From: Propionimicrobium sp. PCR01-08-3
GTDB lineage: Bacteria > Actinomycetota > Actinomycetes > Propionibacteriales > Propionibacteriaceae
DNA length: 64,000 nucleotides
Assembly (NCBI RefSeq): GCF_030286045.1
Contig: NZ_CP127390.1
Coordinates: 310,001 to 374,000, forward strand
Direction: 5' to 3'
Of the stretch, positions 59,200-64,000 are shown one piece after another; the first letter of the stretch is position 1; each line of letters opens with the position of its first letter. Under the pieces are notes generated by a model that was not told where the DNA came from, searched no databases, and worked only from the letters and a program-made list of their open reading frames with translations. Position numbers and translations under genes: made by a program.

Positions 59200-61032
59200 T
59201 CAGTGCTCGGCCGTCAGCTCGACAGAGCCGTGTTCAGACCGGAGCCAGGATCGCAAGGCGGCGGTCGCCCGGACGTCGTCCTCGTTGTAATCCAGGACGC
59301 GCTGCTGCGCGTGCGCCCGGATCTGTGCGTCGGCGGCATGCGCGGCCTCGGCGAACCAGGATTGCGAGTTGAGGCCACCGGGGGAGTCGTCGCGCCAGCT
59401 GAACCCGGCCCCCGAATGAGCAACCTTTTTCAGGCCGAGCCCGTGCACCCCGACGAAATTCTTCTTGACCGCGGTGAACAGGTCGACGTGAGCCGACTTG
59501 AGCAGCCGCAGAGCCTCGGCGAGAACGGTGTCGCCTGAGCGTTTGGCCAGCTTGTTCAGGTGCACCATCTCGTAGTCGGAGTAGTGATAGACCTTTGCGT
59601 CCGGGTTCTCATGCAACACCTCGGTCAGCCAGCTCATGGCCCGGACCGCGATCCGCGTCTCGTCTTGATCGTCCAAATCGTTGAATTCGCCGAACCACCG
59701 ATAGTGCCCCTGCTGCCAGCCGTCGAGCCCGGATACCCAAAAGCCCCACAAATAGATCCGGTCATCGGCCGAGGTCTCGATATCCCAATCGATCTCGATG
59801 CCGGCCCCGGGCAGCCGGATCGCGCCGGTGGTGGTGCGCTCGAGCTCAACCCCACGGCTGATCATGCCGGCCCGCCGCGCGGCGAGAAGCAGCCTCTCCC
59901 TGGCGTGATCGCGGTGCCGGACCTCCGGCAGATAGCGGGGCAGCAGAACCTCCAGATCGGCGGTCGCCAGATCGTGGATGCTTTGAATACCCATGCTGCG
60001 CAGCACACTGATCTCGCGCACATCCAGTGGGGATTTGTCGATCCGCACCGACAAATCGTCGGTTCCCATGATCGGTGCGCAGCGGGCCCACCATTGGCAG
60101 GAGTTGCATTCCCGCACGTAGATCGGACGCACCACCGGGCCAGCGTCCGATTCGCCTTGCGAGCGCAGGCGGGCGGCCTTGGCCACGCTCACCCTGAAGC
60201 CGTGCTCGTGGTCGTAGCGTTCGATCGGCGAACGCAACTTCCATCCGGACGCAGCCGTACGCGAGAAGGTGCGAATCTGTTTGCGAGTCAATTGCACCCA
60301 GGAAATGGCCAGGGTGCCTGCTGAACCGGTATTGGTGACCAGGCCGAGCGCGGGAACCCCGGCCTGGCTGCCCTCGGTGAAGAAGGTCCGGCGCACGATA
60401 TCGCTGCCGATGATCCCGGCGAGCGGATCGCCGGCCGACTGCCAACCGGCGGCCTCCAGAAGCCGCCAGAAATGGGCGAGCTGCAACTGATCGTTCTCGC
60501 GTCCGGTGCGCAGTTGGGCGTCCGCCAGGTCGAGGGCGTCTCGGGGGAAAGGGGTGCCCAGTGGGCTGGCGGCCAGTTGATGCGGACGCGAATGACGTTC
60601 CAGCATCCGTTTCGCCTTGACCTGAAGCGGCAGGTACCCGGGATGGCCACCGGCGCCATCGGCCCCGCGAATAAGAACGGTTGGACTGCCCCAGCGGTGC
60701 CCCTCGTAGTCGATCGGGAGTCTCGGGGCGATGATCAGCGGCACTCCGCCGGTCACCGCATCACGGGTGGCCTCCTGGATCACCATCAGGTCCTCGCCGT
60801 CCAGCAAGCGCAGATCGAGCGCGCTGGGCACCGTGGCCAGCCTGGCCAAGACCCGGTCGATCTGCTCGCGGTGGCTGAATCGATCCGCCTGCAGCTCGCT
60901 GCTGATCCTGACCCCGGCCATTGCGGTATCGCCGGGCAACGAAAGGGAGGTATCGAAGTGGTTCTGCACCTTGACCGGGCAGCGGATCGCCGCATAGGAG
61001 TCGAGCAGCACCGGGTGCGGCGGCAGACTCAT
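59200..61032 (-). CDS. TM0106-type RecB-like nuclease with RNase H-like domain
   Basis: This 610-aa protein starts [19 protein letters not shown] and belongs to the TM0106 family. The middle part shows a RecB-like region ([26 protein letters not shown] with Cys residues of a possible Fe-S or Zn site; [16 protein letters not shown]). The end has [19 protein letters not shown] and [16 protein letters not shown], an RNase H/3'-5' exonuclease fold (Asp-x-Glu). It may process DNA or RNA ends; function unknown. ATG 61032 overlaps the menG stop (ATGA), so it is co-transcribed with menG. Confidence 0.82.
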   Translation of the reverse strand: MSLPPHPVLLDSYAAIRCPVKVQNHFDTSLSLPGDTAMAGVRISSELQADRFSHREQIDRVLARLATVPSALDLRLLDGEDLMVIQEATRDAVTGGVPLIIAPRLPIDYEGHRWGSPTVLIRGADGAGGHPGYLPLQVKAKRMLERHSRPHQLAASPLGTPFPRDALDLADAQLRTGRENDQLQLAHFWRLLEAAGWQSAGDPLAGIIGSDIVRRTFFTEGSQAGVPALGLVTNTGSAGTLAISWVQLTRKQIRTFSRTAASGWKLRSPIERYDHEHGFRVSVAKAARLRSQGESDAGPVVRPIYVRECNSCQWWARCAPIMGTDDLSVRIDKSPLDVREISVLRSMGIQSIHDLATADLEVLLPRYLPEVRHRDHARERLLLAARRAGMISRGVELERTTTGAIRLPGAGIEIDWDIETSADDRIYLWGFWVSGLDGWQQGHYRWFGEFNDLDDQDETRIAVRAMSWLTEVLHENPDAKVYHYSDYEMVHLNKLAKRSGDTVLAEALRLLKSAHVDLFTAVKKNFVGVHGLGLKKVAHSGAGFSWRDDSPGGLNSQSWFAEAAHAADAQIRAHAQQRVLDYNEDDVRATAALRSWLRSEHGSVELTAEH

Positions 61033-61715
61033 TCCGCCCAGCCGCGGTGCATGGCGACGATGCCCCCCGTCAGGTTCTTCCACTGGACGCGCTGCCAGCC
61101 CACGTCGTTCATCATGTCGGCGAGCGTGTGCTGATCGGGCCAGGCCAAGATCGACTCCACCAGGTAGTCATAGGCCGGTGCGTTCGACGACACGGCTCTG
61201 AACCTGGGCATCACATGATTCATGTACCAGCGGTAGAGCGTGCGGAACGGCATCCAGGTCGGCGTACTGAACTCGCAGACCACGAGGCGTCCGCCGGGCT
61301 TGGTGACGCGCAGCAGTTCGGCCAGCCCGGCGCAGGTGTCCTGCACATTGCGCAGCCCGTAGCTGATCGTCACGGCATCGAAGCTGTCATCGGCGAAGGG
61401 CAGCGCCAAGGCGTCGCCCGCGACGAATCGCAGATCGGGGTAACGCCGGCGGCCCTCGCTGAGCATGCCGAGCGACAGATCGGTGGGGAATGCGATCGCG
61501 CCCGCCTGGGCGAGCGGCTCCGACGACGTGCCGGTGCCGGCCGCCAGATCGAGGATGCGCTCGCCGGGTTGCGGATCGATCGCCGCGATCACCGCCTTGC
61601 GCCAGGCCCTGACCTGGCCGAACGTCATGAGATCGTTCATCAGGTCATAGCGGCGTGCGACGTCATCGAACATAACGGCCACGTCGCCGGGTTCTTTATC
61701 GAGATCTGCTCGCAT
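61029..61715 (-). CDS. menG: Demethylmenaquinone methyltransferase
   Basis: This SAM-dependent methyltransferase (UbiE/MenG, 228 aa) methylates demethylmenaquinone in the last step. [23 protein letters not shown] is the family start; [12 protein letters not shown] is motif [13 protein letters not shown] motif II region; [19 protein letters not shown] motif III. ATG 61715 is preceded by AGGGGGG at five bases; a further ATG at 61754 is less well placed. It faces away from the riboswitch. Confidence 0.92.
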   Translation of the reverse strand: MRADLDKEPGDVAVMFDDVARRYDLMNDLMTFGQVRAWRKAVIAAIDPQPGERILDLAAGTGTSSEPLAQAGAIAFPTDLSLGMLSEGRRRYPDLRFVAGDALALPFADDSFDAVTISYGLRNVQDTCAGLAELLRVTKPGGRLVVCEFSTPTWMPFRTLYRWYMNHVMPRFRAVSSNAPAYDYLVESILAWPDQHTLADMMNDVGWQRVQWKNLTGGIVAMHRGWAE

Positions 61716-61898
61716 TGGCACCCCCCTACCTTGCCACATGTCCGCCGGAACCATCGAGCGCGTTGCTGTTCATCGGGATGCCGGACGCGGAACACGTTCT
61801 AGTGCTCGCCAGATGTCTCAAGATGCCCGGGCAGGCCGACGAGTTTGTCATCTGGCGCACACACAAGCGCGTTGGGCTCGGTGACGCACGGTCAAACG

Positions 61899-62028
61899 TC
61901 CATGCCGGGCGTGTCCCGCGGCAGCGGTGCTATGGTGATGGCAATCCATGCGGAGAACCGGGCGCAAATCCCGGGCTGACCCGCAACCGTGACTGGCCTG
62001 AAAACCAGAAGCCGGACCGATGCATGGA
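61899..62028 (+). promoter_or_regulatory. Cobalamin riboswitch
   Basis: The RNA closes with TCCATGC (61899-61905) paired to GCATGGA (62022-62028). Inside are GGTGC...ATGG, then GAGAACCGGGCGCAAATCCC, GGGCTGACCCGCAACCGTGA (B12 box region) and CTGGCCTGAAAACCAGAAGCC. These match the Cobalamin riboswitch consensus as I know it. Downstream no cobalamin synthesis or uptake gene is recognised; the next clear genes are the ABC ATPase and DUF6297 protein from 62480. Confidence 0.85.
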
Positions 62029-62479
62029 GGTCAATGAAAGAACCGTCTCGTCGCGGTAATGCGAGACTGGGTCAGCCCTCGGGCTCCCCACAGTCGCAAC
62101 GTCGCACAGGGCTCGGGAACCGAGAGGCATTCAGATGCGTAGTCCCACTAGCTTCCTCCGTGCTAGCACGCCATCTGCGCACCCCTCGTTGCTCGCGGCA
62201 TCTGTCAGGTCCATCGGGATGCGTCCACGGCGCTCACCGCTGGAACTGGACTCCGGCGCGAATCCACGGTCGCGCTAGAGGAGGCGAACTAACAGGACCC
62301 GGCACCTCACCAGGATGGATTTCCCTCCCAAATACAATCCATCATCACCACGCCCGCAGGTGCCGGGTTCTGTTGCGTCCGGAAACTACGGCGAGCGTGC
62401 CGGGCACCTGAGAAAACTCAGAACGCCGATTGCATCCATGCCGGACCTGCGGGATCCCAGGTTGGAAGCACGGTCCACA
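62029..62479 (+). other. Long structured leader downstream of the riboswitch
   Basis: About 450 bases separate the riboswitch from the ABC gene. A 15-bp stem (62293-62307 with 62358-62372, one G-U) encloses a second stem GATGGAT/ATCCATC (62314-62320, 62337-62343). CTGAG-aaaa-CTCAG (62408-62421) follows. One or more expression platforms, or an additional RNA element, are plausible. A short ORF (62135) lies inside. Confidence 0.5.
62135..62278 (+). CDS. Possible 47-residue ORF in the riboswitch leader
   Basis: ATG 62135 follows GAGAGG at nine bases and opens 47 codons starting MRSPTSFLRASTPSAHPSLL. The stop TAG is directly followed by AGGAGG. The product is basic and Ser/Pro-rich without helix or family. 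It may be a regulatory leader peptide, a tiny B12-controlled protein, or chance. Confidence 0.3.
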   Translation: MRSPTSFLRASTPSAHPSLLAASVRSIGMRPRRSPLELDSGANPRSR

Positions 62480-63169
62480 ATGGAGGTCATGGCCAAGCGC
62501 GAGACGGTCCTGAAAGTGACCGACCTGACAAAGAAATATGGCGATCACATCATCGTCGACCGATTCAATCTGTCCGTGAGCTCGGGTGAGGCCGTCGCAC
62601 TGACCGGACGCAACGGCTCGGGCAAGTCGACCGTCTTGCGCTGCATCATCGGGGCCGACCGGCCCAGCGACGGACGCGTCGAGGCGTTCGGACGCAAGGT
62701 CAGCGAAACCGACCCCCAGTTCCGCCGCGACGTGGCCACCGTGGTGGACGACCTGGACTTCTTCCCCGACCTGTCGGTTGTCGAACATCTCGACCTGTTG
62801 GCCCGCGCTCACGGCCTGGCGGACCCCGACACACTGGTCGACGAGGTCTTGGACGAGGTGCAGCTGGTGCCGCAGTCCTCCCAGTTGCCCGGCACGCTGT
62901 CCAGCGGCCAGCGCCGCCGGCTGGCCCTGGCGACCGCGCTGGTGCGTCCGCGCAAACTCCTGGTGATGGACGAGCCCGAGCAGCGCCTCGACGTCGAGGG
63001 TGTGGCCTGGCTGGGAGCCCGACTGAAACATGAAATGAGCAAAGGGTTGGCGATCGTGATGGCCAGCCACGAGCCGTCCCTGGTGAACGCGCTGGGAGCC
63101 AGAATCGTGCGGCTCGGCGAGGCGTCCGAGATGAGCGAGTCGCAGGCTGAGCCGGAGTATGAGTTGTGA
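62480..63169 (+). CDS. ABC transporter ATP-binding protein
   Basis: This single ABC cassette has about 229 aa. Walker A ALTGRNGSGKSTVLRCIIG, Q-loop region VVDDLDFFPDLSVVEHLDLLARAHG, signature LSSGQRRRLALATAL (S for G in the second position), Walker B LLVMDEPEQRLD (EPEQR instead of EPTxxLD), switch His in ASHEPSL. Together with the following DUF6297 gene it forms an actinobacterial ABC transporter of unknown cargo. Start is ambiguous between ATG 62480 and 62489. It stands behind the cobalamin riboswitch. Confidence 0.85.
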   Translation: MEVMAKRETVLKVTDLTKKYGDHIIVDRFNLSVSSGEAVALTGRNGSGKSTVLRCIIGADRPSDGRVEAFGRKVSETDPQFRRDVATVVDDLDFFPDLSVVEHLDLLARAHGLADPDTLVDEVLDEVQLVPQSSQLPGTLSSGQRRRLALATALVRPRKLLVMDEPEQRLDVEGVAWLGARLKHEMSKGLAIVMASHEPSLVNALGARIVRLGEASEMSESQAEPEYEL

Positions 63170-64000
63170 GCCGTAACAGCAAACGCAATCGCCGTCAGTC
63201 GAAGCCCAAGGCTCAGCAGCCGCAGCAAACCGCGCCCGCCACCGAACTCGTGGTGGAAGAGCCGGTGACCTATGAGCGCACCGAGCCGTTCGCCGACGTC
63301 GAGGATTATGAGTCCGGGTTGGCCGACGAACGCCAACTTCGGCTGCTGATGAAGGACTGGCGCAAGGGACGCGCCACCCGCACGATCTGGGACATGATCA
63401 CCGACGGCTATGTGATGATCTTCTCGCTGGTCATCATTCTCGCAATGATCATCAGCGGCATCATGTCGATTCAGCAGTCGGCCGCCGGATGCTCCACCTC
63501 GGGCTGTCTGACCTCGCGCGGACTGCTGCCCTGGCTGGTGCTGGCCCTGTTGATCGTCGTCGGGGTGAGCGTGTCCCGGATCTTCGGCCCGGTGATCGCC
63601 TCGGCCGCCGAAGGTTTCTGGCTGCTGGACGCCCCGGTGCGCCGCAGTCGGCTGCTGAACCGGCGGCTGTGGGGAGTCGTCATCGGTGCCGGAGTGATCG
63701 GCGCGATCCTTGGTGGCGCGATCACGATGGTCACCGGCCTCAGCTGGGCATCGATCGCCACCTGGGCTGCCGCCATCGGATGCGCCACCGCCGCGGTGGT
63801 GGCGTTGGCGGCCATTGAGCAGGCAGCCGAACGCACCACGGTGCTGGCCATCGTCCAGACCGTGGTCGGGTTGGTGGCGACCGTCGTGCTGGTGGCGATG
63901 ATCTCGGTGGCCTCCGAGCTGCTGGTTCTGCCGATCGATCCGCGGCACACCGAGGAGTTCGGCATCGTGGTGCTTGCCGCCGCCGCGGTCTGCGTGGTGG
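63166..64000 (+). CDS. DUF6297 membrane protein (cut by window edge)
   Basis: GTG 63166 overlaps the ABC stop by four bases (GTGA). The first 70 residues are basic, then polar (SKRNRRQSKPKAQQPQQ), followed by ADERQLRLLMKDWRKGRATRTIWDMITDGYVMIFSLVIILAMIISGI, the DUF6297 start. At least six membrane helices are visible to the window end, with the conserved FGPVIASAAEGFWLLDAPVRRSRLL between the second and third. Such proteins are the membrane partner of the preceding ATPase. The gene runs on past 64000. Confidence 0.85.
   Translation, partial: MSRNSKRNRRQSKPKAQQPQQTAPATELVVEEPVTYERTEPFADVEDYESGLADERQLRLLMKDWRKGRATRTIWDMITDGYVMIFSLVIILAMIISGIMSIQQSAAGCSTSGCLTSRGLLPWLVLALLIVVGVSVSRIFGPVIASAAEGFWLLDAPVRRSRLLNRRLWGVVIGAGVIGAILGGAITMVTGLSWASIATWAAAIGCATAAVVALAAIEQAAERTTVLAIVQTVVGLVATVVLVAMISVASELLVLPIDPRHTEEFGIVVLAAAAVCVV

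Noticed and set aside
61989-62411. 140-codon frame with four consecutive His codons, suggesting a His-type attenuator leader
   Set aside because: The frame starts inside the riboswitch, no histidine gene follows and no T-run terminator is linked to it.

Overview
The window is high-GC DNA whose gene families point to an actinobacterium, most likely of the Propionibacteriaceae/Propionibacteriales. The indicators are an ABC ATPase followed by a DUF6297 membrane protein, a classical menaquinone cluster, an Eis-type acetyltransferase, an eukaryote-type UGPase and DUF2252. Many genes also start 6-7 nt after a TANNNT-like -10 box, with no Shine-Dalgarno sequence. The assignment is inference from gene families and architecture; no database search was run.

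Layout. 1-8.5 kb: cut-off DUF2252 gene, Bax-inhibitor-1 protein, UvrA2-like ATPase, NUDIX hydrolase, lipoprotein, alkylpurine DNA glycosylase, SRPBCC protein, small membrane proteins. 8.8-13.3 kb: sugar-acid locus dgoK-dgoA, an atypical Nramp-fold transporter, kduI. 13.4-20 kb: UGPase, HAD phosphatase, tyrosine phosphatase, tRNA-Lys(UUU), TMEM175 channel, stress and remnant genes. 19.1-25.3 kb: accessory resistance region with a DrrAB-like exporter and its MerR regulator, a Vat acetyltransferase, and an ABC-F ribosome-protection protein behind a 13-codon leader peptide and a start-blocking hairpin; a YefM/YoeB module diverges from it. 25.4-32 kb: aminopeptidase C, a second atypical Nramp-fold transporter, DUF1801, a ParE-type toxin-antitoxin pair, VanZ-like protein, DUF234 ATPase. 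32-35.4 kb: F420/NADP-reductase-like protein, Eis, MarR regulator with tandem operators.

35.7-45.2 kb holds a complete L-fucose system. It comprises divergent fucI and fucK-fucU, an ABC importer (ATPase-permease-binding protein), fucA and a LacI regulator. Both divergent promoters carry the same LacI-like operator three bases after the -10 box. Import, mutarotation, isomerisation, phosphorylation and aldol cleavage to lactaldehyde plus DHAP are all covered.

45.3-53.7 kb: lipase-type hydrolase, ThrE exporter, a HEAT-repeat protein paired with a MerR-HEAT fusion regulator behind a MerR-type promoter, CDF transporter, PRC-barrel protein, MFS permease. 53.8-61.7 kb: menE, menA, menC, menD, a TM0106-type nuclease and menG. 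After a cobalamin riboswitch and an unusually long structured leader, the window ends in an ABC ATPase and a truncated DUF6297 membrane gene. The observations most worth following up are the ABC-F leader/hairpin, the orphan cobalamin riboswitch, the HEAT/MerR-HEAT pair and the two Nramp-fold proteins lacking the metal-site motifs.
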